A DNA stretch of 64,000 nucleotides from Brasenia schreberi (taxonomy: Eukaryota > Streptophyta > Magnoliopsida > Nymphaeales > Cabombaceae): contig JAYKKT010000076.1 in assembly GCA_036023115.1 (NCBI GenBank), positions 7,792,698-7,856,697 of the forward strand, in the 5' to 3' direction. The notes below the pieces were generated by a model that ran no database searches, was not told the DNA's origin, and was given only the letters and a program-made list of their open reading frames with translations. Position 1 is the first letter of the stretch, and the number at the start of each line of letters is the position of its first letter. Below are positions 1-10,950 of the stretch, piece after piece. A program made the translations under genes and the position numbers.

Positions 1-1540
1 TGACATGGGTTGGGTTTTTTTTCAAACCACATCTCATATGGTATATTAAATAAAGCCTTACATGATATTTTATTGAGTTTGTACATAGCTATAATTGTTG
101 CTTCTCCCCAAAATATCCTTGGTAGAGAAGCATCAATTAACATTTACCTTATAATATTTAATAAAGTCTTATTATATGTTTCGGATACACGATTCTATTG
201 AGGTGTACTGGGCATTATATTTTGTTTTGCAACACCAAAGTGTTTACAGAATTTCATAAATTCTGTAGAGGTATATTTACCACCTCCATTTGATCTTAAA
301 ACTTTAATTGAATGCCCTAGTTGATTTTGAACTTCTACTTATATTTTTTAAAAGCTTAAAGTGCCTCAAATTTATGTCCTAAGAGATATAAATACTTATA
401 TCTCGAGCAATGATCGATAAAGGTTATAAAATAAATCTTTCCTCGATGTGACCTTACTCTCAAGGGTCTAAATAAATCCATGTGAATGACCTCGAACAGG
501 GTTGTTGCCCTTGTTGTCTCTTTGTGAAAAACTTTTATTCTGATTTTTCCTTGTATACAAGCTTCACACTTGTTGAAAGTATTTTCTAAAATCTTAATAG
601 TAAGTCAAAGTTGATAATTTCCTTAACTTTTTCAAACTTATATGCCCAAGGTGTTTATGCAATACATTCACATCAACATTAAATGCACAATCAATATAAG
701 CAAAACGACTTTTATTCTTATTAATTTAAATATGAATAGTCCATGTTCTACATCAAATTCTCCAAAAAAAACTCTCCCATGTCTCTCCATAGTCAACTTG
801 ATAGAACAAACTTTACCTCAAAACCTTTTTTCACCAAAATAGGGACCAAAACTAGATTGCGCCTTATAAATGACACAATCAATACATTAGTCAATACAAT
901 TGGTATGGTTTGTATAAATATTGTAAATGATCCAATACCCAGAACATCCGAAAAAGTATTATTTCCCATGTGCACCCGGTGTTCTCCTAGTTCGTACTCC
1001 TTTAGATCCATTGCCCATTTTTTCATCTTCGAGATATGTCTAATTGCTCTAGAGTTAATCCACCAACCAGTCACCTGATGGTCCATATAAACATATTGCG
1101 ATATCATGTAGATTATGTCCTACTTCTCTAATTGTTCGCGTTGTAGGTTGTTTCCTCCTCTCTTATTGTTGCGGCAATCTCTCTTATAGTGTCCCATTTT
1201 TCAACAGTTGAAACACTTGACCCGAAAAATGGTTTTTTGTGTTTTCTTAATTGATTGACATCCCATTTTGTTATTTTTGTGAAGCTTTCTGTTTGATTTA
1301 TTTCTTCTTTGGTTGGGTTTGGAAATAGACCCTATCTCATCTTCTACTAGTAACAATTTTTCTTTTCTGTGTTTACTCATATGTTCTTGCTCAGTTGTTA
1401 GTTATAGGGGCAATTCAGAAATATTGACTTCAGGCCATAGTCTAAACTTTCATGTTTGGAAGTTTAGACCGTTTAACTTTCCTGTCTTTGCTAGTTTTGA
1501 CACACATATTGTAGAGCTCATTTTTATGTCTTCGACAATT
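1..1540 (-). mobile_element. Copia-type retrotransposon remnant, copy 1 (integrase to gag, cut by window edge)
   Basis: Reading the minus strand from 1540 down: a gag N-terminus (SKLAKTGKLNGLNFQT-like) cut by an in-frame TGA, a gag C-terminal basic stretch, a CCHC zinc knuckle (CX2CX4HX4C, about 1160-1215), a retroviral-type protease start, a pre-integrase region (793-1107) and integrase pieces down to base 1. The protease signature that should read DSG is NSR here, so the active-site aspartate and glycine are both changed. No reverse transcriptase, RNase H or LTR is visible. The order gag-protease-integrase on one strand is that of Ty1/Copia. It is a dead fragment, nearly identical to 16609-18233 and 51593-53220. 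Confidence 0.8.
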
Positions 1541-2046
1541 ATAACAAACAAACGGTCTAAAAAGAAAATATTTGTCAAGCAACAAAACACAAATAACATA
1601 ACTCTAATTAGCACGATGCAAAAGATAAAAAAGATGAGCTAAAAATAACTCATTTTTAATATAAAAAGTAGTTGGGATAACTCTGTAATTTTTTACAAAA
1701 AAAATTCCTGCCTTTGTTAATTTCCAAAACACTAGGGTTAAATGAATCACTTTATCTCTTTGTTCGTTTTGGTAATTTTTCAGAAAGATCAAGGACAGAA
1801 CAATAACCTAGTGTTTGGTATTTTTGAAAATTCGTCACTCATCGGAGGTAAATTCATAATTTTTCCCTTAGTCCTATTTCGTAATTTCCTTAAAAGGGCA
1901 AGGACAAATCTATCTTTTGACATAGTGATAGTATTGTAATAAATTTGACCGGAAAGGACACAAAAGTAACTTAATATCCTATTTTTTTTAATTTTCTAGA
2001 GGGCAAAACAGTCTTTTACCTTTTCAACTTAGTAATAAATTAGTAT
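1541..2046. repeat. Spacer between Copia remnant and dead PG exon 3, copy 1
   Basis: AT-rich non-coding stretch lying 5' of the Copia gag on the minus strand and 3' of the dead exon. It recurs at 4941-5455, 18234-18733 and 53221-53720. The last 50 bases resemble intron 3 of the intact PG genes (ACTTTTCAACTTAGTAATAA against ACTTTTCAACTTGGTAGTAA), so the right part is decayed PG intron. The left part could be Copia leader or LTR, but no boundary is visible. Confidence 0.6.
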
Positions 2047-2259
2047 TTGGGTTTTGCAGGCATTCACATTGCTGTCACAGTAATGCTTGTGAAACACATT
2101 ATTCATGGCGACTCCATTGAAGACGATACCCTTGGAAAAACCATTTTTGCTCTTTGGCCACGATTTTATCCTTAATCCACTGGTGGAACACTTGAAAACA
2201 TTATTCTTCACCACAACGTTTTGCAAGCGGGCATGACGTTTTTCCCTAAGCTATCAATA
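2047..2259 (-). pseudogene. Dead polygalacturonase exon 3 (diverged paralogue), copy 1
   Basis: The minus strand encodes QNVVVKNNVFKCSTSGLRIK and then [13 protein letters not shown], clearly related to exon 3 of the intact PG genes and including the RIK active-site motif. It is not functional. A 4-base deletion near the 5' end shifts the frame relative to the acceptor side. A 12-base deletion removes the segment corresponding to NPIIINQ. The splice donor CAG/GTAC has become CAAATAC. The acceptor side (GGCAG then TATTG) and flanking intron sequence are still recognisable. No exon 1, 2 or 4 of this paralogue is visible nearby, so only the exon 3 region has survived. Confidence 0.85.
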
Positions 2260-3443
2260 CTGCCACTAAAACAAGTCAAAGTTACATGATTAAGAAAAGA
2301 ACATAATTGTAATTCAAATTCTTAACTCCATTCAAGCATAAGTAATTGTATTGATGCGTTGGAAGGCCCAAGACTCGACTTCTAATAACTCAACCTCTAC
2401 TTCCAACTCAACAATCCCTTTAAACTTATTTTTGCTTCCAGCCTTCGTATCAAGTAAATGTTTAATTTAAGCTCCTCACCATTGTTCCACCCGGTTGCCT
2501 CCAATCATCTGGTAGGTCGAGTTCCACTCTTCTGGGTCTTGTAAACAACAATATTTGATCTACCATCAATTGGATTTCATTTCTTTATCTGTAATGAAGT
2601 AAGAATATTGGAACAAGGGAGTTGACATATTCATCTATACTGAATTTGTAATAACATGAAGACAACATATATTTTTTAAGGTACGAACAAAGTTGATCAT
2701 ATTCTTTCATTTGAAAATCTTAATGCTGGTTGATTTCTGAATTTGCATAACGCTTGGTTTTCTCTTAAATACTTTTTGAATGATGAAAAACAAGACCGCA
2801 TGAAGAGACGAAAACCACATCTATTGAGATGGATAGATTGAGGTTAAAGTTGAAGATGAAGGTTCTTTTGATTGAACCCCCTAGCCAGGAGGATAATAGA
2901 TTTCTTTCACGAGCTAACATGGTGTTCCCTTTAGTTAAAGCACAGAACTTTAAGCACTAGGGAGTTTGTCTTCTAATTAGATGTTTCAGTTGGTATATGC
3001 CACGGTTAATGGTGTTCCACTTACAAGGGGCTGGCCAAAGGCAGGTATACATGCTCTGAAATCGAACTCACGATCTGCATCTTGTGAACAACATGCCATT
3101 CCAGAAGAACAAACGCCCGGAGTGCATACTTTATTCTAAAAACTAGCTAGAAAACATTAATTGCCCAAACATGCAAGATCCAGAGTTCAACTGGCAGGGC
3201 ACCCAGATTCCCTTGTGCTGGTGGGAAGGGGAGATGTGTGAATGTGTATGTCACCCTTCAGCCTCCTGTTGTGAGAAAAAAGGATCAGCGTGCCGGAAGT
3301 GGCACTTGTCCTGGATTAATGGAACCCATAAAAGGACCAATCTCTAGAGGACGATTCAATCTGTGGACCAAAAATCATATCCAGATCTTGTTTCAATCTT
3401 AACTGCCCATACTGGGGCATGTACCGAAAAAGGTTTTTCGAGG
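2260..3443. repeat. Linker block L, copy 1
   Basis: Recurrent non-coding block lying between the dead exon 3 and the PG 3' flank. Other copies start near 5656, 18947, 23055, 45857, 53934 and 61111. The beginning still resembles PG intron 2 (GTTACATGATTAAG). Around 3055-3110 there is a minus-strand segment with a B-box-like GAGTTCGATTTC, possibly a decayed tRNA-derived SINE. No open reading frame with recognisable content is present. Confidence 0.75.
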
Positions 3444-3471
3444 CCCCCCTAGCCAGGAGTCAATTTCCTTT
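3444..3471. other. Patchwork junction between linker L and block T
   Basis: Linker L should continue here into the PG 3' flank, as it does at 6840. Instead about 16 bases (CCCCCTAGCCAGGAG, matching 2876-2890) are followed by about 13 bases (GTCAATTTCCTTT, matching the PG 3' region at 7190-7202), and then LINE/block T sequence begins. Both pieces occur elsewhere in the array, so this looks like templated filler at a break-repair junction. Confidence 0.55.
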
Positions 3472-4547
3472 GTTGAGGTGATTTGCAGGCACTATGGTTG
3501 GCTTGCTTTCCATCTTCCAAGTTAGGTGTCTTCTGGCCCCGTGATTTTGCGAATTTGTTGTTTAGTCCTATATTTGTTGTCTTAATTGTATCAAACTTTT
3601 GTTTCCTTACATGTCCAATTGCACAGTAAACCATAACTCCTTAGCTCTAGGATTAAGCTACAAGCCCTTTTCGTTGAAGTTCTTCGGTTTAAAGGTAAAA
3701 CCACTGGCATTTAAAACTTAAAATCCAAATTTCCGTTTCTAATACATGCGCTTGTAATCATCAAAACATCTCATATTATGCTCCAAAAGGCAAAGAGAAT
3801 ACTTACCAATATCGAAATGCCAAAACCCAACTTTATAGAATTACATGTGCACACATTGAATCTTTAATGCTTTCAATCTTGACATTAGAAAATCATAAAA
3901 ATATGTTCATGCACAATGGCAGATCGACATTGTGGCCTGAAATTTTAGCAAATTTTGAATTAAGTATCAAACTTTTCAAAGCAATTTGAAAAATTTAAAA
4001 CCTCTCAACTTGAACTTGAGGTTCGCTCCACCCAATGCAAATTTCTGCATCCACTTGGTTCTTATTTGTAACAGAGTAGGCTGTTATATTGTCAGTCACC
4101 TTACAATGCTGATATTTTAGGTTTTGTTTGTGTAAAAGCACTTTTCGTACATTGTCTAACACTACGGGTCACCTATGGCGACAAGCACAGCCTTTCAGGT
4201 TGTGCTCTTATTCGTGTTTTTGGTGCAATACTTCATGTGCAAAGTTGGTGCTTTAGAGTCAAAGGTCATAGAGATGCACACTAAAATCAAACCACCTGGT
4301 GCATTGTTGAAATTACAACCATGAGTGCAAAATGAAGGCAACCATCTAACCATTTTTTTTTCAGTCTTTTTTACAAGGAAAGACAGTATACATAATGAGG
4401 TTATTAGAAATAAGTTGAGAGTAATGCCATAATGAGGAAAATCGTTTAAGAATGTGATCAAAGGAAGCTAAAGTAACAAGGTATAAAAAACTAGATTATA
4501 AAAATAAAAATTTAAAGAGAAGCTTGTTGAAACACTTTGTTAATTGT
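3472..4547. repeat. Short LINE ORF1 scrap followed by block T, copy 1
   Basis: Bases 3472-3533 match LINE ORF1 sequence (compare 44765-44827, minus strand). The rest, 3534-4547, is an AT-rich block also present at 15253-16608 and 50238-51592. This copy lacks the last ~300 bases of the others and jumps straight into a Copia zinc-knuckle region. I recognise no gene in it. Confidence 0.7.
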
Positions 4548-4940
4548 TTCCTCCTCTCTTATTGTTGCGGCAATCTCTCTTATAGTGTCCCATTTTTCTA
4601 CAGTTGAAACACTTGACCCGAAAAATGGTTTTTTGTATTCTCGTAATTGATTGACATCCCATTTTGTTATTTTTGCGAAGCTTTCTCTTTGATTTATTTC
4701 TTCTTTGGTTGGGTTTGGAGCTAGACCCTATCTCATCTTCTACTAGTAACAATTTTTCTTTTCTGTTTTTACTCATATGTTCTTACTCAGTTGCTAGTTT
4801 TAGGGGCAATTCAGAAATGTTGATTTCAGGCCATAGTCTAAACTTTCATGTTTGTAAGTTTAGACCGTTTAACTTTCCTGTCTTTGCTAGTTTTGACACA
4901 CATATTGTAGAGCTCATTTTTATGTCTTCGGCAATTATAA
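4548..4940 (-). mobile_element. Copia remnant, copy 2 (gag and zinc knuckle only)
   Basis: Minus-strand gag piece: N-terminal SKLAKTGKLNGLN, a TGA stop, PEINISELPL, a basic region and the CCHC knuckle CFNCRKMGHYKRDC, then truncation at 4548 where block T begins. Unlike the other three copies, the codon after ELPL is AAA rather than the stop TAA, so this copy keeps an older state at that site. It carries no protease or integrase. Confidence 0.75.
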
Positions 4941-5455
4941 CAAACAAACGGTCTAAAAGGATAATATTTGTCAAGCAACAAAACACAAATAACATAACTC
5001 TAATTAGCACGATGCAGAATATAAAAAAGATTAGCTGAAAATAACTCATTTTTAATATAAAAAGTAGTTGGGATAACTCCGTAATTTTTTTTCAAAAAAA
5101 ATTCCTGCCTTTGTTAATTTCCAAAACACTAGGGGTAAATGAATCACTTTATCTGTTTGTTCGTTTTTGTAATTTTTCAGAAAGATCAAGGACAGAACAA
5201 TAACTTAGTGTTTGGTATTTTTGAAAATTCGTCACTGATCGGGGCTAAATTCATAATTTTTTCCTTAGTACTATTTCATAATTTCCTTAAAAGGGCAAGG
5301 ACATAGTGGAAGTATTGTAATAAATTTGACCGGAAAGGGCTGAAAAGTTACTTAATATCCTATTTTTTTTAATTTTCTAGAGGGCAAAATTAACTTTTCG
5401 CCGGAATAAGGCCAAAATAGTCTTTTAACTTTTCAACTTAGTAATAAATTAGTAT
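4941..5455. repeat. Spacer between Copia remnant and dead PG exon 3, copy 2
   Basis: Same spacer as 1541-2046 with small differences, including a deletion around 5300 and extra sequence before 5420. No coding content is seen. Confidence 0.6.
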
Positions 5456-5655
5456 TTGGGTTTTGCAGGCATTCACATTGCTGTCACAGGAATGCTTGCG
5501 ATGGCGACTCCATTGAAGACGGTACCTTTGGAAAAACCATCTGTGCTCTTTGGCCACGATTTTATCCTTAATCCACTGGTGGAACACTTGAAAACATTAT
5601 TCTTCACCACAACGTTTTGCTTGCCGGCATAACGTTTTTCCCTAAGCTATCAATA
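5456..5655 (-). pseudogene. Dead polygalacturonase exon 3, copy 2
   Basis: Same dead exon as 2047-2259, with the shared frameshift and lost donor. It also has a private 13-base deletion around 5500 (the AAACACATTATTC stretch), which breaks the remaining frame. The RIKSWPKS coding stretch is altered. It is the most decayed of the four copies. Confidence 0.8.
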
Positions 5656-6840
5656 CTGCCACTAAAACAAGTCAAAGTTACATGATTAAGAAAAGAACAT
5701 AATTGTAATTCAAATTCTTAACTCCATTCAAGCATAAGTAATTGTATTGATGCGTTGGAAGGCCCAAGACTCGACTTCTAATAACTCAACCTCTACTTCC
5801 TAATCAACAACCCCCTTAAACTTATTTTTGCTTCCAGCCTTCGTGCCAAGTAAATGTTTAATTTAAGCTCCTCACCATTGTTCCACCCGGTTGCCTCCAA
5901 TCATCTGGTAGGTCGAGTTCCACTCTTCTGGGCCTTGTAAACAACAATATTTGATCTACCATCAATTGGATTTCATTTCTTTATCTGTAATGATGTAAAA
6001 ATATTGGAACAAGGGAGTTGACATATTCATCTATACTAAATTTGTAATAACATGAAGACAACATATATTTTTTAAGGTACGAACAAAGTTGATCATATTC
6101 TTTCATTTGAAAATCTTAATGCTGGTTGATTTCTGAATTTTCATAACTTTTGGTTTTCTCTTAAATACTTTTTTGAATGCTGAAAAACAAGACCGCATGA
6201 AGAGACGAAAACCACATCTATTGAGATGGATAGGTTGAGGTTAAAGTTGAAGATGAAGGTTCTTTTGATTGAACCCCCTAGCCAGGAGGATAGTAGATTT
6301 CTTTCACGAGCTAACATGGTGTTTCCATTAGTTAAAACACAGAACTTTAAGCACTAGGGAGTTTGTCTTCTAATTAGATGTTTCAGTTGGTATATGCCAT
6401 GGTTAATGGTGTTCCACTTACAAGGGGAAGGCCAAAGGCAGGTATACATGCTCTGAAATCGAACTCACGATCTGCATCTTGTGAACAACATGCCATTCCA
6501 GAAGAACAAACGCCCGGAGTGCATACTTTATTCTAAAAACTAGCTAGAAAACATTAATTGCCCAAACATGCAAGATCCAGAGTTCAACTGGCAGGGCACC
6601 CAGATTCCCTTGTGCTGGTGGGAAGGGGAGATGTGCGAATGTGTATGTCACCCTTCAGCCTCCTGTTGTGAGATAAAAGGATCAGCGTGCCGGAAGTGGC
6701 ACTTGTCCTGGATTAATGGAACCCATAAAAGGACCAATCTCTAGAGGACGATTCAATCTGTGGACCAAAAATCATATCCAGATCTTGTTTCAATCTTAAC
6801 TGCCCATACTGGGGCATGTACCGAAAAAGGTTTTTCGAGG
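5656..6840. repeat. Linker block L, copy 2
   Basis: Near-identical to 2260-3443. Here it continues without a break into the PG-A 3' flank at 6841, which shows the ancestral arrangement of linker and PG gene. The B-box-like SINE candidate lies near 6455-6510. Confidence 0.75.
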
Positions 6841-7145
6841 CCCACCTGCGTCGGATCGTCCAGTTTGCGGGTGACGTTATTCAAGGTTTCTTAGGCCGAA
6901 AAGCCGTTCCTCTCTAGTGATCGTTTTCCGGGAACCTCGTTTACCTAAGCTTTTCACCCATCTTTTTGGGATTTGCAGTACACTTGCTCACAAATGCGTT
7001 ATAATACGTGGAGTGAAAAATGGATGCTGATGTTCATGAGAACTCAAGTTCGTTGAAGTTCAGTATATACTATGAAGAGAAACGATACTGCTACAGCAAA
7101 TCAATAACTCGATCATATCTTCACGACAAATAAATCCACATATGC

Positions 7146-7151
7146 TTTATT
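7146..7151 (-). terminator. Candidate polyadenylation signal of PG-A
   Basis: AATAAA on the minus strand, about 110 bases after the PG-A stop codon. The same hexamer sits at the same distance in PG-B (23944-23949) and PG-C (55394-55399). Confidence 0.45.
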
Positions 7152-7262
7152 TGTACCTTGAACAATAAATGTCGTGTACATTACAAATGAGTGTCAATTT
7201 CCTTTATTCCAATCATTTTTACTTTATTACAGAAAAATAATTGAATCCACTGGACCAGAAAA

Positions 7263-8869
7263 TCAAATGTTGGTGGTGACAAAGCCCATAAGCCTGCGAT
7301 TCGAGCCACCCGATGTTTGGAGGCAACTCGGTGGAACCATGGTGCCGCTTTCACTCCCATATGCATGCTCACAGGATGACTTTGCTGGTTGCCCATTGTA
7401 TGCGAGCTGCACGTTAGACATCTTGATGCCTTGACACGGTGCAGTTGCGCTGCATGCAAAATCGACGGCAACTTGAGTCTGTGATGTGCCCTTGATGTTG
7501 TTGTAGGTCACTTGGGAGATCTTGACACCGGAATTCTGATCAAAGCACACATAAGATCAATGAAGGATGAATCTTGTGAATAACTAATAGGGAACTAGAA
7601 CTTACTGGGCAACAGAATAATTTCTTTTGTTTCACTTTTCAACTTGGTAGTAACTTAGTACCTGGGTTGGGCAGGCATTGACATTGCTGTCACAGTAATG
7701 CTGGTTTATGATGATGGGGTTCTTCACATTATTCATGGTGATTCCATCGAAGACAATGCCTTCGGCAAAACCGTTGCTGCTCCTTGCCCATGACTTTATC
7801 CTTAGTCCATTGGTGGAACCCGTGAAAACCGTGTTCTTCACCGTGACGTTTTGCACGCCGGCTTCATTAGAGTTCTTCCCTAAGCTCCCAATACTGTCAT
7901 TAGAACAAGTTAAAGTTATATGATTACGAAAGTTGGATTGCCTTGTCAAAAAATGCATGCATGACATTATCAAGAGCACCTAAGTTGGATTAATTTGTAC
8001 AACGATGCACATATATTCAACTTATTTAGATGCGTAATTTACCTTATTCCATGGCCAGGGCCACACGTGACCTTCTCTATCCACAAGTTTTGGGTCCCTG
8101 GACCAACGGAGATGCAATCGTCTCCAGTCTTGATATCCGTGTTTGTGATGGACACGCCCGTCGATTGCTCTACGTGGACGCCATCCGTGTTAGGGCTGGT
8201 GCCTGAGGATTGAATCTTGAGGCCATCCACTTGGACGTTGTTGCAGGAATCGATGACCACGTTGAAGATTTCACTATTTACAGAGGTTATGCCGCTTAAC
8301 ACAATGTCCCTGGCATTGTCGAACACCAGTGACTACAAAAGAAGAAAAAAGAGTCGTCATTAATAAATAATTACTGTTCACAAAGTAAAAGCGTGTGTGT
8401 CCATGCGTGATAAGTCGACATTTAGCACATCCTTGCATATTATTCATGGCAGTTAACTTACCCTTGCCCCAAATGGGCAGCTGGCTTTGTTAGCAGCTTT
8501 GCAAGACCACAAGGCCGAGCCCTTTCCATCAAGATACCCTCCTTGGAACGTCAATCCCTTCACGTTTTCAAATTTGAGCCAGTACCCGGCTGCACTCTGA
8601 AGTTTATAGTCGGCCGAAGCAACCAGGTTGCCGTCAACCTTGACTACGATGTTGGTGTTGGCACAGGATCCAGAGAACAGAGTTGGGTGCAGCAAGAAAG
8701 CCCCAGAGGGCACATACAAGGTGCCTCCCTGTGATGCAGCACAAACTACTTTCCATGCCTTAGCTCCATAGCTCGTAACGTCATAAGTTGGTGTCCCATG
8801 CACTGCATCGTTGAGCAAGAGCAAAGGGACAATGACAAGCATGAGACTTTTAATGAGACTGTTAGCCAT
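7263..8869 (-). CDS. Polygalacturonase PG-A (GH28, exopolygalacturonase-like), four exons, 13-residue deletion
   Basis: Exons: 8462-8869, 8043-8332, 7662-7893, 7263-7535. All introns are GT-AG. The product is 400 residues. It is predicted to hydrolyse alpha-1,4-galacturonan of pectin in the cell wall or apoplast. Residues 1-25 form a signal peptide (basic start, [11 protein letters not shown] core). Active-site motifs are NTDG at about 184-187, GDD 206-208, GHG 229-231 and RIK 264-266, in the usual GH28 order. The ATG was chosen because it starts the signal peptide and has a G at +4. Oddity: residues 39-51 of the other copies ([13 protein letters not shown]) are missing. This is a conserved N-terminal GH28 segment, so folding or activity may be impaired even though the frame is open. 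The C-terminal part differs from PG-B and PG-C at four residues (A/T, E/A, T/S, N/S). The family call is firm; exo mode and pollen expression are inferred only from resemblance. Confidence 0.88.
8756..8761 (-). other. 39-bp deletion site in exon 1 of PG-A
   Basis: In PG-B and PG-C the plus-strand hexamer TGCCTT occurs twice, 39 bases apart. In PG-A only one remains and the 39 bases between are gone. A direct-repeat deletion explains why the frame is preserved. Confidence 0.85.
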
Positions 8870-9012
8870 GAAAAAGGGGAGGTGTGACAGCTACTTGGCA
8901 GGGGAACCGAATTTGAATGAGAGATTTAGTTAAGGAATGAAAGATTTACGGTGATAAAATTCTGTTGTGATGTCTCTGATGTTGGTGAGTGGAGAGGGCT
9001 CCATAATGCTTG

Positions 9013-9028
9013 TATATATATATATACA
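9013..9028 (-). promoter_or_regulatory. TATA-rich core promoter candidate of PG-A
   Basis: A (TA)n tract about 145-160 bases upstream of the PG-A ATG, on the minus strand. The same tract lies at 25850-25862 before PG-B and 57300-57314 before PG-C, with slightly different lengths. Position and composition fit a TATA box with a 5' UTR of about 110-120 bases. No transcript evidence is available. Confidence 0.45.
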
Positions 9029-9060
9029 CGCCTAAGAAGCAGAAGCACATATGAGCACGT

Positions 9061-9382
9061 ACCTATTCTCCGTACACTCTTTCTTATTTTGTTGTTCACA
9101 TGAATGGTGTAACGACATGAACATAAGCTGTTTGATGTTGAATTGATAAATAGTAACATCTTTCACCTTGAATTTTCAATGTTTTTGTCGCTGAACATTT
9201 GAATTAATATATGCGCAAACAATTACCTATTCGTCGTATACTCTTTCTTATTTTATCGTTCACATGAATGATATACAGATATAAACTTGAGTTGTTTGAT
9301 GTTGAAATGATAAATAGTAACATCTTTCACCTAAAATTTTCAATGTTTTCTAGTTGAACATTTGAATATGTGCAAACAATTA
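9061..9382 (-). repeat. Two tandem 164-bp units in the PG-A promoter
   Basis: ACCTATTCTCCGTACACTCT at 9061 recurs as ACCTATTCGTCGTATACTCT at 9225. Both are followed by TTCTTATTTT, a CACATGAATG stretch, GTTTGATGTTGA and AACATCTTTCACCT. The two units have diverged, so the duplication predates the gene copies, which all carry it (25896 and 26060; 57348 and 57512). Each unit contains AGAAA on the gene strand, a short motif reported in pollen promoters, but it is too short to prove anything. Confidence 0.75.
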
Positions 9383-9639
9383 CGTAGATATTAATTAGAT
9401 GATAAACTGAACTGCGTCGTCTTTGTCCATTCAATCCTCAAACTCATCACAGCAAGAAAATAAGAGTTCGGTTCATGCAAAGATGCACTAATTAACAAGT
9501 CTATCACCTCTAAACGAAGTCGTCTCACAGAATGATGCAGAAAGCACGTATCTCATAGCCTTGAGATTCATCTTGAAAGAGCCGTCTAGTTAATGGAGAA
9601 ATATCAAGTTACGAAAGTTGAACAGCGAGACATGTCGAG

Positions 9640-9805
9640 GCCGTCGTAGAAATCGTCATGTTTTTTCGTGAAACTAATTTGGTCTTTTGTATCTTTTCCG
9701 ATTCTGATAGGTAAGTTAGGCAGACCCCTACTTGATGCATCCCTGGGACGTTGAACTCGTGACCTCGAACTCGAACTTCTTTTGATTTCAACCACCGGGC
9801 CAGAA
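9640..9805 (-). mobile_element. Possible tRNA-derived SINE upstream of PG-A
   Basis: On the minus strand TGGCCCGGTGG resembles a polymerase III A box, and about 45 bases later CACGAGTTCAACGTCC resembles a B box. The body then runs into GGGGTCTGCCTAAC. The same unit lies before PG-B (26480-26650) and PG-C (57935-58100). A similar 3' sequence, GGGGTCTGCCTAGC, sits next to a poly(A) at 40668-40720. No target duplication could be delimited, so the call is tentative. Confidence 0.35.
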
Positions 9806-10836
9806 GAGTGGTGGATCTTTGAGTTGAGCGAATAAGATGATTCCTTTGGTCAGAGGAAAAAATTTAAGGGTTAAAAAGAAAACTTATTCCCATGTATAAT
9901 TAGGTGTTTCGGTTTGTATACGCCATTGTTAACGAAACTTATTCTAAAACTAGCTAAGAAAACATGAATTTCCTCCAAAAGGAGAAGAAAATGACTATCA
10001 TTCTTTTGGGACCAGACAAGATAGCGAATTAAGTTGTCAATGGATTGATGGTTAATTCAAACCCAAATGCATATAGTTGGTCAATGCTGTCACTACCAAG
10101 TTGTTTAAGTAATTGTCGAAAGGCTAAGCATGCGGAGGAAGATACTTGTCCGGGATTAAGGGGACCCATAGCAAGTTTAAATTTGGGGTTATATGAGCCA
10201 TTGCGGGACTTTAGGGTCCTTTCAAGCACTTTAATCATGATTAAAGAAACAGAATTAGTGCAGGAGGAAGCAGGCCCTCTAGTTTAAATTTCTATAGATT
10301 CAGGTTCTTGTCCAGCAAAGCCCAGGGGCCGAGACTGCTACCACCTTTTCAAGAGAAAGCCTTAAAGAACAAAGTTGCAACTATGGATGACAATGGGCGA
10401 TGACTGAGTGGATTGCTGTGCAGTGCATTTGAGAAACATTTTAGGTGAAAATACGTTGCGCTTTCATGTGAACACTTTTGCACCATGGTTCGGGATAACT
10501 TCGGTTTATCGTAAATTGGAGATAATATTTTGGTTTATTTTCCTCACAATGTGGAACGTGACACGTGGAGTAGATGACAACCTCTCGAGGTCACATCAGG
10601 TCCAGAAGTGATCAAAATATATTAGACAATATTCTAGTCTCTAACATTAATAAAGCTCATGATAGAGAAGATAGAAAAGGAAAAGATAAGAAAATGTATC
10701 ATTAATATTTCTATCCGAGTGTGCATAAATTATAATTATTAGACAATATGTAATCAAGAAGGTTATGTGTGTGTATTTATGATTGGAAATTAAGTAAAAA
10801 TACTTAACTTTTCTCACATGAGTTCAAAGTGTTGAT

Positions 10837-10950
10837 TTGGCTATTACTACATATGATTGTTTGAAGGAACGAGCCATAGATAAGAAGGTATTCTCTGTTA
10901 CTTTAAGTAATGCTTTGCATAAGCATATTAAAGTCAACTTTTCTTACATA
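10837..10950 (+). pseudogene. hAT-type transposase scrap, copy 1
   Basis: The plus strand reads TTYDCLKERAIDKKVFSVTL followed by SNALHKH. This resembles the conserved hAT transposase stretch of the form CLxxWxIxxKvxSVTLDNAxxN, with D-N replaced by S-N. No complete transposase is present around it. Copies are at 20736-20850, 27676-27755 (truncated) and 59122-59236. It is a short match and could be coincidental. Confidence 0.45.

Noticed and set aside
1313..1642. Plus-strand open frames of 109-149 codons over the Copia remnants (also 17328-17777, 52314-52763)
   Set aside because: They are complements of Copia gag and integrase. The minus-strand reading has the zinc knuckle and integrase motifs.
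3057..3110. tRNA gene candidate (B-box-like GAGTTCGATTTC on the minus strand)
   Set aside because: No cloverleaf or acceptor stem can be formed around it. At most it is a decayed SINE, and it is repeated in each linker.
7174..7434. Plus-strand open frames opposite PG exons (also 23972-24232, 55422-55682, 8543-8734)
   Set aside because: They are antisense shadows of real PG exons on the minus strand. Their conservation is explained by the PG coding sequence.
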